DNA from: a virus
Virus record (IMG/VR): IMGVR_UViG_3300028708_000004
Location: 1-36,895 of that record
DNA: 36,895 nucleotides
Strand: one strand, 5' to 3'
Shown here piece after piece: positions 21,363 to 29,763 of the stretch. Within the stretch, counting starts at the first letter, position 1, and the number at the start of each line of letters is the position of its first letter. A program made the position numbers and the translations under genes. The notes beneath the pieces are model-generated. The model was not told where the DNA came from. It was given only the letters and a program-made list of their open reading frames with translations, and ran no database searches.

Positions 21363-24300
21363 TACTTGCGGGCTCCCGTGCGGGTCTGTTGGCGCAGCTG
21401 CCGGCGGACCTCATAGGCGTTCTGGACGGGTTGGCCGGTGACGTACACATTCACCTCACCGATGGACGCGCCGTCGCCGCCTTGGGCCGCCGCCCCGATC
21501 GGGGACGGGCGCAGGGGGATGACGGTGCCGCCGGTCGTGGGGATCAGGTATTGATTGCCCCCGGCACTCCACAATTCGGGCATACCCCGTTCGTTCACCG
21601 ATGACATCTGACCGGCGGAGAGCGGCCCTCCAAAGGCACGGTTGAGCCCGAGGTAGTCGGGACCAGCGTTCGGTCGTCGGCCCGATATCTGCGTCCACGT
21701 GCCATCGGGGTTCTGCACGTACACATCCCCATTGGGGTTGGTGACGATGCGGCCCGGGGCCGGGGGTGGCGGCGCGGCGTTGGCGGCCTTGGAGGCATCG
21801 GCGATGGCCTGCATCTTGTGGGCGTAGTCATCCAACTTGGGAGCCAGTTCGGGATGAAGATCGGCGAGACCTTGCATGTAGGCGAGGAACTTCTCGGAAT
21901 GGATCGCACCCGATGCGATCGCCCCATCAAGCGCGGCTTGTGCGGGCTCAAGATTGATGGTGGCCCGCAGGAGCGTGTCTTCGGCGGTGGCGATGCCCTC
22001 TTTTGCTGTAGCGATCGCGTCGAACGCGTCGGCTTGGGCCTCGGTGGCATCGGCTTGGGCCTTGCGGGCGTCAACAACTCCGGCGGCGGCGTCAAGTTCG
22101 GCCTGTTGGGCGTCGTTCACGCCGGCTTGGGCATCGGCCACCTTCTGGCGGGCGTCGGCCACCGCCTCGTCGTGCGCCCCCTCGGTGCGGGCCAGGTCGA
22201 GCTTGGCGCGGCGCAGGTCGAGCTTGGCCCGACGTCGATCGAGAGGATCCTCGAAGTCACCACCGAGGCGCTTGCGAGCTTCTTTGACCCCGAGCTTGGC
22301 GGAGGCGAGGTCGATCTCTTCTTCCTCGGTGCGACCGGCGAGGGTGTCCTGCAGTTCCCGTTCGGCATCCGCCAACTTGAGTCGGGCTTCGGCCGTCTTC
22401 TCGGTGGCCTTGGTGACCTGTTCCTGCGCTTTGACGATCCCCCGCCCGGCCTCGAGGGTGCGTTCCTGTGCTTCCCGGTAGGCGTCTTGGGCGTCGACGA
22501 CCTTCTTGTTCGCTTCGACGATGCCTTTGCGGGCGTCGGCGACGGCCTTCTCGGCGTCGATGACCGCGAAGAACATCTCGGTCTCTTTCTGCGACGCGGC
22601 GATCAACTGCCCGATGCCCTTCGATGCCTGCAACGACGACTGCGTCAGGGACTGCGTGGCGACCTTGCCCTCCTCCTTCGCCTTGTTGTAGGCCCTCAGC
22701 GCCTCCTCCGCCGTCCCGTAGGTGCGCTGCGCCAGCGCTTCGGCGACCAGCCAATCGCCCATGGCGTTGGTGTTGGCCTCGATCGTCGCGGTGTCGCCCC
22801 CGGTCGCCTTGGCCATGTCCTCGGACATCCGGATCGTGGTCTCAAGTTGCGTGTTCGTCTTCATGAGAGCGTCTTGGACGTTCATGCGAGACATCTGATC
22901 GAAGGACCCTTCGAGCTTCTCGCCGAACCGGGTCCAGCCGAGGTCCATCCACTTCTTGGACTGCGCGTTGATCTGGAGGATCTGCCCTTTGACCTTGGCG
23001 AGTTCGTCGCGCATGCCCTTGATGCCGCCCCCCTTCTGGGCACCTTGTAGTGCGACGTTGTTCAGGTCACCTTGCATGCGGGCCACATCGCCCATGTATT
23101 GCTGCCACTGCTGGTACGCGACGATGGCGAGCGTGATGGCGGCCGTGCTCGCCGCGATCGCCCCACCGAGGTTGCCGATTCTCCGGGAGAGCCGATCGGA
23201 GTTCCGCACCGAGTCGCCCATGTACGTGCCGGCCTCACGGATCCGCGTGCCGAAGGCGGCGAGCGTCGGCGACATCCGTCCGATGACCCCACCCAACTGC
23301 CCGATGTTCTTGGTGATCGAACCGAACACGAACAGGACCGGTCCGGCCGCTGCTCCGAACGCCCCGAACGCTACGGCGGCGTTGCGCACCGGGTCGGGCA
23401 GCATCCCGAACGCCTGAGCGAGGCCCCCGACGGCTTGGATAACGGGCGTGATGGCCGGCACGATGTCGGCACCGAGGCCGATCATGGCGTCGTGCACGTC
23501 GTTCATGGCCCGTTCCATCTTCTTGGCGTCCGACTCGGCGGTCACCTCCCACGCCTTGTTCAGATCGCCGGTGGCGTTCTTGACGCCCGTGATGACCTTG
23601 ATGGTTTGCTCGGTGTTCTGGCCGAACAAGTTGAACACACCGGTAAGGGCCCGGATGTTGCCGAACACCTCACCCATCGCCACCTTGTTGTCCCCGAAGC
23701 CGTCGTAGATGGCCTTGAGGGTCGGGATGAGTCCCTCGGAGGTGAGCGCCAGCCGTACCTGTGCGTAGTCGAGTCCCGTGTACGCCTTGAGGGCTTCCTG
23801 TGCTTGTGGGGGCAGATCCTGCAGGGTGTTGAACAGGCCACGCAGCTGGGTGGCCGCCTGGTCGGAACTGGTGCCCGAGAGCGTCATGGCGGCGAGCGCG
23901 CCCGAGACCTCATCGAAGCTGACGCCGAGGTTGGCGGCGATCGGGATGACCTGGCTGAGCGAACCGGCCAACTCGTCGGCTTCGCCCTTGCCGTAGTGGA
24001 CGGCCGCGGCCAACGTGTCGCCAGCCTTCGCCGCGGTCATGCCTTGTTGCTGGTACGCGGACATGGCCGACGTCAACACGTCGGCCACCACCTTGGTTTC
24101 CCCGAGGCCAACCGCGGCGCCCTTGATGGCGACGTTGAGGGTCTCCATCGCCGCCGCGCCTTCTTGGCCCGACGACGTGATGAAGTACAGGGCCTTGGCG
24201 GCCTCTTCGCCGGCCACGCCGTACTCGCGACCCAACGCCCGGACCTCACCGCGCCACTGTTCGGTGGTCTCGGTGTTCACCTGGTTCAAGGCGCTGATCT

Positions 24301-24583
24301 GCGTCATCGCCGTGTCGAACTCGCGGTAGGCCGATACCGCGGAACGACCGAGCAAGGTCAACGGCACCGTGAACGCGTAGGTCATCTCCCGACCCACGTT
24401 GCGAGCGGCGTTGCCGACGTTCGTGAACGCCTGAGACCACGTGCGTTGCAGAGCCGCGGGCGCTCCACCAGCCGGCCCCCCCGGGCCGGCACCGACCCCC
24501 GACAGGGCGCGTTGGAGCTGCGCCCGCAGGTCGCCCATGTTGAACTTGACGTCGACGTAGACGGTCCCGACCGACGCGGCCAT
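21362..24583 (-). CDS. Tape measure protein (1073 aa)
   Basis: Sets tail length and is ejected ahead of the DNA. It is the longest gene in the window. The N-terminal about 350 residues match the TP901-type tape-measure core (EFDTAMTQISALN, GVAGEEAAKALYFITSSGQE, LAAMTLSGTSSDQAATQLRG). Residues about 385-495 contain hydrophobic helices. From about 640 to 940 a long Ala/Glu/Lys coiled coil repeats VVDAQ/AREAQ-like heptads. The C-terminus (about 960-1073) is Gly/Pro-rich and ends in QLRQQTRTGARK. By the lambda relation, about 1.5 Angstrom per residue, it implies a tail near 160 nm. No lysozyme or peptidase domain is visible. Confidence 0.93.
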   Translation of the reverse strand: MAASVGTVYVDVKFNMGDLRAQLQRALSGVGAGPGGPAGGAPAALQRTWSQAFTNVGNAARNVGREMTYAFTVPLTLLGRSAVSAYREFDTAMTQISALNQVNTETTEQWRGEVRALGREYGVAGEEAAKALYFITSSGQEGAAAMETLNVAIKGAAVGLGETKVVADVLTSAMSAYQQQGMTAAKAGDTLAAAVHYGKGEADELAGSLSQVIPIAANLGVSFDEVSGALAAMTLSGTSSDQAATQLRGLFNTLQDLPPQAQEALKAYTGLDYAQVRLALTSEGLIPTLKAIYDGFGDNKVAMGEVFGNIRALTGVFNLFGQNTEQTIKVITGVKNATGDLNKAWEVTAESDAKKMERAMNDVHDAMIGLGADIVPAITPVIQAVGGLAQAFGMLPDPVRNAAVAFGAFGAAAGPVLFVFGSITKNIGQLGGVIGRMSPTLAAFGTRIREAGTYMGDSVRNSDRLSRRIGNLGGAIAASTAAITLAIVAYQQWQQYMGDVARMQGDLNNVALQGAQKGGGIKGMRDELAKVKGQILQINAQSKKWMDLGWTRFGEKLEGSFDQMSRMNVQDALMKTNTQLETTIRMSEDMAKATGGDTATIEANTNAMGDWLVAEALAQRTYGTAEEALRAYNKAKEEGKVATQSLTQSSLQASKGIGQLIAASQKETEMFFAVIDAEKAVADARKGIVEANKKVVDAQDAYREAQERTLEAGRGIVKAQEQVTKATEKTAEARLKLADAERELQDTLAGRTEEEEIDLASAKLGVKEARKRLGGDFEDPLDRRRAKLDLRRAKLDLARTEGAHDEAVADARQKVADAQAGVNDAQQAELDAAAGVVDARKAQADATEAQADAFDAIATAKEGIATAEDTLLRATINLEPAQAALDGAIASGAIHSEKFLAYMQGLADLHPELAPKLDDYAHKMQAIADASKAANAAPPPPAPGRIVTNPNGDVYVQNPDGTWTQISGRRPNAGPDYLGLNRAFGGPLSAGQMSSVNERGMPELWSAGGNQYLIPTTGGTVIPLRPSPIGAAAQGGDGASIGEVNVYVTGQPVQNAYEVRRQLRQQTRTGARK

Positions 24584-25193
24584 CAGCGGGCCACCGTCAG
24601 GCGAGCGAACTCAGAGGGCCGGATCACGCGGGGTTCCTCGTTCTCCCATGGCCGGCGCACATGCTGAGGTTCGGGGAGCTTCCACTTGGGGACTCCCGCG
24701 AGAAGACACGCCTCGATGCGCAGTACGCCGATCGCTTCGATCAGCTGCGCCAGCAGTTCGTGGGTCGTCGTCCACGACTCCCGTTTCGACTGCCGGCGGA
24801 CCTCGTGCACCAGGGCCATCACGTCGTCAGCGCGATGGCGGTACAGGGTCTCAGGGGCGATGCCGGTGGCCACCGACAGTTGGGCGATTAGGCCGCGCCA
24901 ACTGCCGGGGTCGTAGGGCCCTCGTCCTCATCCTCGTCGGACTCTTCCTCGTCTTGAGCGTCAGGCAACCGTTCGATGAGGTGAACTCGAGAGAGCCACT
25001 TGTCGAGGTCGTCATCGGGACAGCCGAGGTAGAACCAGGTGGCGGTGGCCAACGCGGTGATGCCGGGCGCCTGTTCCTGGCCCGGCCACCGTCGTTCGAC
25101 CTCCACGAGACCCAAGAAGTTCGACGCGGCATCTTCAGATGTGCCGTCGATGTAGGTGACCCGGAAGTCACCGATCGGCATCATGCCGGCCAT
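24583..25193 (-). CDS. Tail assembly chaperone fusion (G-T) made by -1 frameshift (203 aa)
   Basis: Ribosomes that slip by -1 at GGGCCCT (24915-24921) leave the short chaperone frame after about residue 93 and continue in the frame that ends at 24583. The extension reads YDPGSWRGLIAQLSVATG onward and has no stop upstream of the slip. It therefore does not need its own start at 24873, where only a GTG without good ribosome binding site exists. This is the known lambda G/GT arrangement: the short protein coats the tape measure and the fusion recruits the tail tube protein. Confidence 0.85.
24888..25193 (-). CDS. Tail assembly chaperone, short form (101 aa)
   Basis: ATG 25193 overlaps the major tail protein stop (TAATG). 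The sequence (MAGMMPIGDFRVTYIDGTSE onward) has a globular helical part (NFLGLVEVERRWPG, ALATATWFYLGCP) and a very acidic tail (DEEESDEDEDEGP) leading to the slippery heptamer. Position between the major tail protein and the tape measure, plus the -1 extension, identifies it as the G-type chaperone. Confidence 0.85.
   Translation of the reverse strand: MAGMMPIGDFRVTYIDGTSEDAASNFLGLVEVERRWPGQEQAPGITALATATWFYLGCPDDDLDKWLSRVHLIERLPDAQDEEESDEDEDEGPTTPAVGAA
24915..24921 (-). other. Programmed -1 frameshift heptamer GGGCCCT
   Basis: In the zero frame it reads G GGC CCT, a perfect X XXY YYZ slippery site, placed 27 nt before the zero-frame stop. The -1 frame is open from here to 24583. Confidence 0.88.
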
Positions 25194-25906
25194 TACGAAC
25201 TGCGCTTACGGAGCTTAGCGTCGGTCCCTGCCGGCACCGGTTCGCGGCCTTCGCCGTAGTTGGCCGGCACCTGATCCTCGGTCTCGGGCACGGGTTCGCC
25301 GTTGGTGTTGCCGTTGCCGTTGCCGTTGGCCGAGAGCAGCGTCGCCGGGGCGTAGGCCGGGTCGTTGGTGATCATGTTGAACGGCGCCGACTGGTCGGAC
25401 GGGATGAGGATCTGCATGGTGACGGGGAACGTCGAGGCGTCCTCACGGAGCAGCTTCTGCTCGACGCCCTCACGGTTCTGGACGCGCTTGTACTCCCACC
25501 GGTAGGTGTTGTCGCCGTCGATCATCTCGACGAGCATCGCCCGTTCGTCGATCTCCGCCGGGTCGGGGGGCGTGTAGCGGTACACGTCGGTCTCGGCCGC
25601 CTCGAGGGCGTACTCGCCGCCACCGAGCGCGAGCAGCAACTGGTCGCGGCCCTGCTGCATCATGTTGAACGCGATCGTCTTCGGCATCTTCGTCGAGATG
25701 ATGCGCACCGGGTCAGCGGACTGCATGGCGTAGATCTCGGTGACCTCACGCCCGTAGTTGGCAGTGATGCCATCGGGGGTGACGTAGCCGAGGTCGACCC
25801 ACGGGGCGGCCGGCGCGGTCTCCCATGCGGGAAACGCGGTGCCGAGTGGGGCCAGGAAGATGGAGGCGATACCCGCTACGCGGATATCACCGGCGTCGTA
25901 AGCCAT
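25193..25906 (-). CDS. Major tail (tube) protein (237 aa)
   Basis: ATG 25906 with GGAGG 8 nt upstream. The core (about residues 1-175) is beta-rich with the tail-tube pattern (VDLGYVTPDGITANYGREVT, IISTKMPKTIAFNMMQQG, ATLLSANG), as in actinophage major tail subunits. A GNGNGNTNG linker (about 200-208) leads to a short Pro/Glu tail ending KLRKRSS. Its place before the frameshifted chaperones and tape measure is diagnostic. Confidence 0.85.
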   Translation of the reverse strand: MAYDAGDIRVAGIASIFLAPLGTAFPAWETAPAAPWVDLGYVTPDGITANYGREVTEIYAMQSADPVRIISTKMPKTIAFNMMQQGRDQLLLALGGGEYALEAAETDVYRYTPPDPAEIDERAMLVEMIDGDNTYRWEYKRVQNREGVEQKLLREDASTFPVTMQILIPSDQSAPFNMITNDPAYAPATLLSANGNGNGNTNGEPVPETEDQVPANYGEGREPVPAGTDAKLRKRSS

Positions 25907-25919
25907 TGAGGGGACCTCC

Positions 25920-26318
25920 TCAGGGGTGGGTGTGAATTGCGGCCAGCGCGAGATACCGGGGCTTCGGTGGCTCGTAGCCGACGTCGGGCACGTACGACAG
26001 GTCGCCGAACCGCACGTTGGTCACGACCCCGATGCCGACGTGGTGCCCGATGAACTCTTCGGCCATGGCGTCGCGCACGGTGTCGATGATTTGGCGGGCC
26101 TGCACTTTCGGGCCGCCGTAGGCGTCGATCTGGATGTACGCCTCGTCGAGGTACAGGGGCCGGTCGTAGACGGGCGCCCCGGAGATCTGTGTGAGTTTCA
26201 CGAACGGGAACACGGCCCGGTTGGGGACCTCGGTGACGACCCGGTCCTCGACGAGGGCGATGATGTCGTCGCGGGCCCGGAGCCAAGAGGACAGGAGCCG
26301 TTCGACGTCGACGGTCAC
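25920..26318 (-). CDS. Tail terminator / head-tail joining protein (132 aa)
   Basis: GTG 26318 overlaps the previous stop (GTGA). The start MTVDVERLLSSWLRARDDII, a central PFVKLTQISGAPVYDRPLYL and the C-terminal beta strands fit small tail-terminator (DUF3168/Gp17-like) proteins that cap the tail tube. It is directly upstream of the major tail gene, as expected. Confidence 0.72.
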   Translation of the reverse strand: MTVDVERLLSSWLRARDDIIALVEDRVVTEVPNRAVFPFVKLTQISGAPVYDRPLYLDEAYIQIDAYGGPKVQARQIIDTVRDAMAEEFIGHHVGIGVVTNVRFGDLSYVPDVGYEPPKPRYLALAAIHTHP

Positions 26319-26689
26319 TCGTCGGTGTCCCGCACGATGAGCTTGCCGCCGAAGTTGCGGACGGTGCGCCGGAACGGTGAGTAGGCCGGGTTGTTGACGG
26401 TCCCGAACTCGATCATGCGAGCGAACTCGTCATGGGCGGTGACCCGCCAGAAGTTCCGGAACTTGCGGAGCTTCACCGACTCTTTGAACCGGCCGTGGCG
26501 CATCGGCCGCCGGATCCACGGTTCCCCCGGCTTCTTCTTCGGCCACGACAGCGACACGCCTTTGGGGGCGGCCTCGATCACCGATTCCCGTACGGCCACG
26601 GCCCGGTTGCGCAGAGCCGCGGTCGGGCCCGGTTCGGTCCGGAAGAACGTGTTGAGCGCCGCCTGGTTGATCACGACCCGGTTGGCCAT
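26315..26689 (-). CDS. HK97 gp10-like tail-completion protein (124 aa)
   Basis: ATG 26689 sits in a TGATG junction; the longer frame is Arg-rich noise. The sequence MANRVVINQAALNTFFRTEP, then VRESVIEAAPKG and FARMIEFGTVNNPAYSPFRR, fits the HK97 gp10-like family, which has an N-terminal helix, a beta domain and the typical FGT...P...F motif. The role is joining the tail to the connector. Confidence 0.78.
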   Translation of the reverse strand: MANRVVINQAALNTFFRTEPGPTAALRNRAVAVRESVIEAAPKGVSLSWPKKKPGEPWIRRPMRHGRFKESVKLRKFRNFWRVTAHDEFARMIEFGTVNNPAYSPFRRTVRNFGGKLIVRDTDE

Positions 26690-27024
26690 CAGATCCTCCG
26701 TACGACCGCGGCCTCGATGTGGGTGGGGTGATCGGTGACGGGATCGTTGACCGTCCACGGGTTGCCCCACACGTAGAACTCGTTGCCCCGGTACTCGATG
26801 AAGTCGTTGGCGTCGATCACGGTGTCGGGCAGGAAGTACACCCGCCACCGTTCCCGTTCGATCTCATCGGCCTCCGATGCCGTCGACTGCGCCCAGTAGC
26901 AGCGCTCATCGGTGGTGGTGACCGTGGCGATCGGCCGGTCGCCGTACTCGTCCATCACGCCCGGCTCCGCGTGATGGAGCGTGCATTCGTCTTTGATCAT
27001 CTGGTGGATGGGGTGGTCTCTCAC
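26689..27024 (-). CDS. Head-tail stopper/connector protein (111 aa)
   Basis: Start chosen at GTG 27024 (VRDHPIHQMIKDECTLHH...), 10 nt after the previous gene's stop; MIKDECTLHH at 27000 is the alternative. It has an all-beta core (YWAQSTASEADEIERERWRV, DFIEYRGNEFYVWGNPWTV) as in siphovirus stoppers that hold the DNA in the filled head. Order with the adaptor before it and gp10-like after it supports this. Confidence 0.7.
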   Translation of the reverse strand: MRDHPIHQMIKDECTLHHAEPGVMDEYGDRPIATVTTTDERCYWAQSTASEADEIERERWRVYFLPDTVIDANDFIEYRGNEFYVWGNPWTVNDPVTDHPTHIEAAVVRRI

Positions 27025-27034
27025 TGCGTGACTC

Positions 27035-27502
27035 TCATGTCCCCAACGGGAACCAGTCGGCGTCGGGAGTCGCCAAGTTCTCCTGGTTGTCGACCGGCAC
27101 GTAGCCGTACGGGCCACCCCCCCACCCGTAGCCGGGCGAGAGGGTGATCTGGGAGAGACCCCCGACGTTGTTCGGGGGGAGCGTGGCCAACATGTCGCGC
27201 TCTGCCTGGCTCAGCCACGCTCCCCCGTACCGCACCGACACAGCACCGAGTTGTGCGGCCTCGATGCCGGCCGGGTTGTACCAGGCCCGCAACGCGGCGG
27301 TGCACGTGACCATGACAACGATGTCAGGGATCTCACCGAGAGCGGACCCGTCCTCAAGCATGTAGCTGGCGCCCGAGGCGTGCCGTACAAGCGCGGACGC
27401 GTCATTCAGCAGGGCCTGTGCTCTCGTCTGCTCGGCCGGATCGTCGATCGTGTGGCCGATGTGGGCTTCGATGTCGGCGACCGTGGCGAGCGAGGGGAGC
27501 AT
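27035..27502 (-). CDS. Head-tail adaptor protein (155 aa)
   Basis: ATG 27502 overlaps the capsid stop (TGATG). An all-helical N-terminus (LPSLATVADIEAHIGHTIDD) is followed by a strand-rich C-terminus (GGAWLSQAERDMLATLPPNN, YGWGGGPYGYVPVD and DWFPLG). This matches the gp6/gp15-type adaptors that bind the portal in actinophages. First of four connector genes after the capsid. Confidence 0.78.
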   Translation of the reverse strand: MLPSLATVADIEAHIGHTIDDPAEQTRAQALLNDASALVRHASGASYMLEDGSALGEIPDIVVMVTCTAALRAWYNPAGIEAAQLGAVSVRYGGAWLSQAERDMLATLPPNNVGGLSQITLSPGYGWGGGPYGYVPVDNQENLATPDADWFPLGT

Positions 27503-28401
27503 CAGGCAGCCACGACTCGAATGGCCCGCTGGGCGTCGAGCGTCTCGGCCCCGGCGAAGGTGGAGACGATGGCCCGGTCCTGCAGGAAGGCGCTGTCGTA
27601 ATCACGAATGAAGCGCAAGGCAAGCCCCTGGTAGGACACGCCCTGGCCGAACGTGACACCGGCCGGAACGACCGGGGCGCGCATGACGAACGTGAACGCC
27701 TCCTTGGTGAAGATCATGAACGAGTTCGTGGTCAGCTCGTTGGAGACGACGACGTCCATGCCGTACAGCCGGCCGATGGTGGCGTTGCGCAGCGCCTCGG
27801 TGGAACCCGAATCCTGGTAGCGCACGATCCGGTTGGCGGTGTCGACGAGGAGCAGCATCTCGATTTCGGGTGACACGGCGAGCACCCGGCCGGTCTGGGG
27901 CACGTTGCGCTTGTTCAACTCCATGCGCGCCTCGAGGATCGCCACGTGGATCTCTTCGGACGTGAGCGCCGGAGTGATCGTCGTGGACGCCGGGAACGAG
28001 TTCATCTCGGTGACGAGCACCGCTTCGGCGCCGATACCCACGACCTGCGTGAGCGGATCGAGCACCTGCGACGTGAAGTCCCGCAAGGTGAAGGTGAACT
28101 CTTCGTCGGTGACGGGCGCGCCTTTGTAGAGAATCGGGCCGATGGTCACGGGAATCGTGGTCTCGGTGATCCGGTCCAACGTGATCGGCGTCGCCGCGTC
28201 ACGCAGCGTCTGCGTGTACGTACGGGCCCCGCCACCGGTCACGGTCGGGGGGACGCGGACGTTGATGACCGTGCCTTGCTGACCCTGAAAGTCGGCTTCG
28301 GCGTCGCGGCTGACGAGCCGGGGCAGGACCAGATCCTGTACCAGCGCACCGATCGCCGTGCGGGCGATCACCGTGGGCGTGACGAACGTATTGCCTGCCA
28401 C
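27502..28401 (-). CDS. Major capsid protein (299 aa)
   Basis: GTG 28401 with GGAGG 6 nt upstream. HK97-fold coat subunit of the P22-coat-like branch: N-arm MAGNTFVTPTVIARTAIGAL, P-domain helix (EEIHVAILEARMELNKRNVP), then RVLAVSPEIEMLLLVDTANR, and the A-domain strands (RLYGMDVVVSNELTTNSFMI). At 299 aa with no N-terminal delta domain it uses a separate scaffold, encoded just upstream. Expected to be among the most abundant virion proteins. Confidence 0.9.
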   Translation of the reverse strand: MAGNTFVTPTVIARTAIGALVQDLVLPRLVSRDAEADFQGQQGTVINVRVPPTVTGGGARTYTQTLRDAATPITLDRITETTIPVTIGPILYKGAPVTDEEFTFTLRDFTSQVLDPLTQVVGIGAEAVLVTEMNSFPASTTITPALTSEEIHVAILEARMELNKRNVPQTGRVLAVSPEIEMLLLVDTANRIVRYQDSGSTEALRNATIGRLYGMDVVVSNELTTNSFMIFTKEAFTFVMRAPVVPAGVTFGQGVSYQGLALRFIRDYDSAFLQDRAIVSTFAGAETLDAQRAIRVVAA

Positions 28402-28457
28402 GGCATACCTCCAATGTCTGGGCCGTCAAAGCGCCATGGCAGGGCTCGACGGGGGGG

Positions 28458-29009
28458 TTACCGGGTCTTGCGCTGGTCCCGTCCCATGGAGATCAGGTCC
28501 ATCGGGTCCATCCCGTCGAGGTTCGGGTTCGACGGTTGACCGTTGACCATTCGCTCTTGCGGACGACCAGGTATCCCCGGTGCGGGGTCTTTCGTGCCGA
28601 GTTCGGCGAGGAGCGCGTCAGCGGCTTCCTCCACGGCTTCCTTCGTGTCACCCACGAGGAACTTGATGAGCGACGCCGGCACGCCTTTGGCGGAGCCGAC
28701 CTCGTAGCGCAACAGGCTCGTCTCGGCCTTGCTGCGAGCATCCCGCTCGACGGCGAGGGCCTCGGTGGCCTTCTGGACCTCGGACTTGTTGGCGTCCTCA
28801 GCCTCTTTGACTTTCTGCTCGTACGGCGAGAGTTCCTTGACCCGCTTCTCGGCCGCGGCCCGAGCGTCCCGCTCTTTGGCGATGGCGGCTTTGAGTTCGG
28901 CGTAGTCGTCGGGGGTGTTGGCGGTCTCGCCGGTCTTCTTGTTGGGCACCGGCTGATCGACCGGCGCGTCGGTGGGAGCACCTTCGGTGCTTTGGGTTTC
29001 GGGGGGCAT
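28458..29009 (-). CDS. Capsid scaffold protein (183 aa)
   Basis: ATG 29009, preceded by GGAGGGCGGG. Residues about 30-100 form a charged coiled coil (ELKAAIAKERDARAAAEKRV, EQKVKEAEDANKSEVQKATE), followed by a capsid-binding region (GVPASLIKFLVGDTKEAVEE) and a disordered C-tail. Position between the MuF-type and capsid genes is typical. An upstream copy of its start region is described separately. Confidence 0.85.
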   Translation of the reverse strand: MPPETQSTEGAPTDAPVDQPVPNKKTGETANTPDDYAELKAAIAKERDARAAAEKRVKELSPYEQKVKEAEDANKSEVQKATEALAVERDARSKAETSLLRYEVGSAKGVPASLIKFLVGDTKEAVEEAADALLAELGTKDPAPGIPGRPQERMVNGQPSNPNLDGMDPMDLISMGRDQRKTR

Positions 29010-29049
29010 CCCGCCCTCCTTCTTTCAGTCGGGGGGCATCCCGCCCTCC
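28999..29049 (-). repeat. 21-bp tandem duplication of the scaffold start region
   Basis: The same 21 bp, which includes a GGAGG ribosome binding site and the start ATGCCCCCC, occurs at 28999-29019 and 29029-29049, a 30-bp period. The upstream copy opens a mini-ORF ATG CCC CCC GAC TGA (MPPD-stop), starting at 29039. The downstream copy is the true scaffold start (29009). Confidence 0.85.
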
Positions 29050-29055
29050 CGGCGA

Positions 29056-29763
29056 TCAGTACCGGCGCTCTCGTTCCCGTTCACGGGAGCGTTCACGGGC
29101 CTCGGAGACCCGTTGCACGGCGCCGGACTTGCGCAGCTCGGTGAGCCGCACCTTGTTGATGGCCTTGCCCGGGTCGGTCCCGTACGGCACGGCGACGATT
29201 TCGCACTTGCACCCGTGGTGGCCGAACGTGGCCGACTCTTGGGTGCGGTAGATCTGGGTGCCGACGACCTGACACCATTCGCAGGCTCCGGCGGTGATGA
29301 CGCGCCGCCACCCGCGGACCTTGGTTCCCGGTTGTCCCATTCGGGCCGAGGCTCCATCGCGGGTGGCGTCACGTCCGGTCAGCTCAGCGATGCTGGCGCC
29401 CGACTCGCGGGCCTCCTGGTACGTGTAGCCCTCTTTCAACTGGTGCCAGGTGCGCAGGAACGGCCCGTCGAAGGCGACTTCGGGCATCGTGAGATCGGAG
29501 GGCCGAATGGGCGCCCCGGTGATCTCCGCCAGGTAGGCGCTGGCGAGGTCGGCGGCTTCGGTGGCGCCGGCCCGGGTGAACGGGGTGGCTTCGGCGATGA
29601 ACTGTTCGATGTCGGCCCGGTTGATGTGTTCCAGCTGTTCGAACACGTCGCGCAGGGCGAGCCCGACCTGGTTGGCCAACTCATCGAGGGCGTGGATGTA
29701 GGCGAGGGTCAGTTCGACGGCCTCGATGTCGGTGATGGTGAGCGTCGCCGTCTTGGTGGCCAT
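29056..29763 (-). CDS. MuF-like head morphogenesis protein (235 aa)
   Basis: ATG 29763 overlaps the portal stop (TGATG). The N-terminal helical half is followed by WRRVITAGACEWCQVVGTQI and FGHHGCKCEIVAVPYG, the cysteine/histidine signature of the MuF/SPP1 gp7 minor head protein family, which travels with the portal. It ends in an unusual Arg/Glu run (RERSRERERERRY). No protease domain is visible, so capsid maturation cleavage is not supported here. Confidence 0.82.
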   Translation of the reverse strand: MATKTATLTITDIEAVELTLAYIHALDELANQVGLALRDVFEQLEHINRADIEQFIAEATPFTRAGATEAADLASAYLAEITGAPIRPSDLTMPEVAFDGPFLRTWHQLKEGYTYQEARESGASIAELTGRDATRDGASARMGQPGTKVRGWRRVITAGACEWCQVVGTQIYRTQESATFGHHGCKCEIVAVPYGTDPGKAINKVRLTELRKSGAVQRVSEARERSRERERERRY

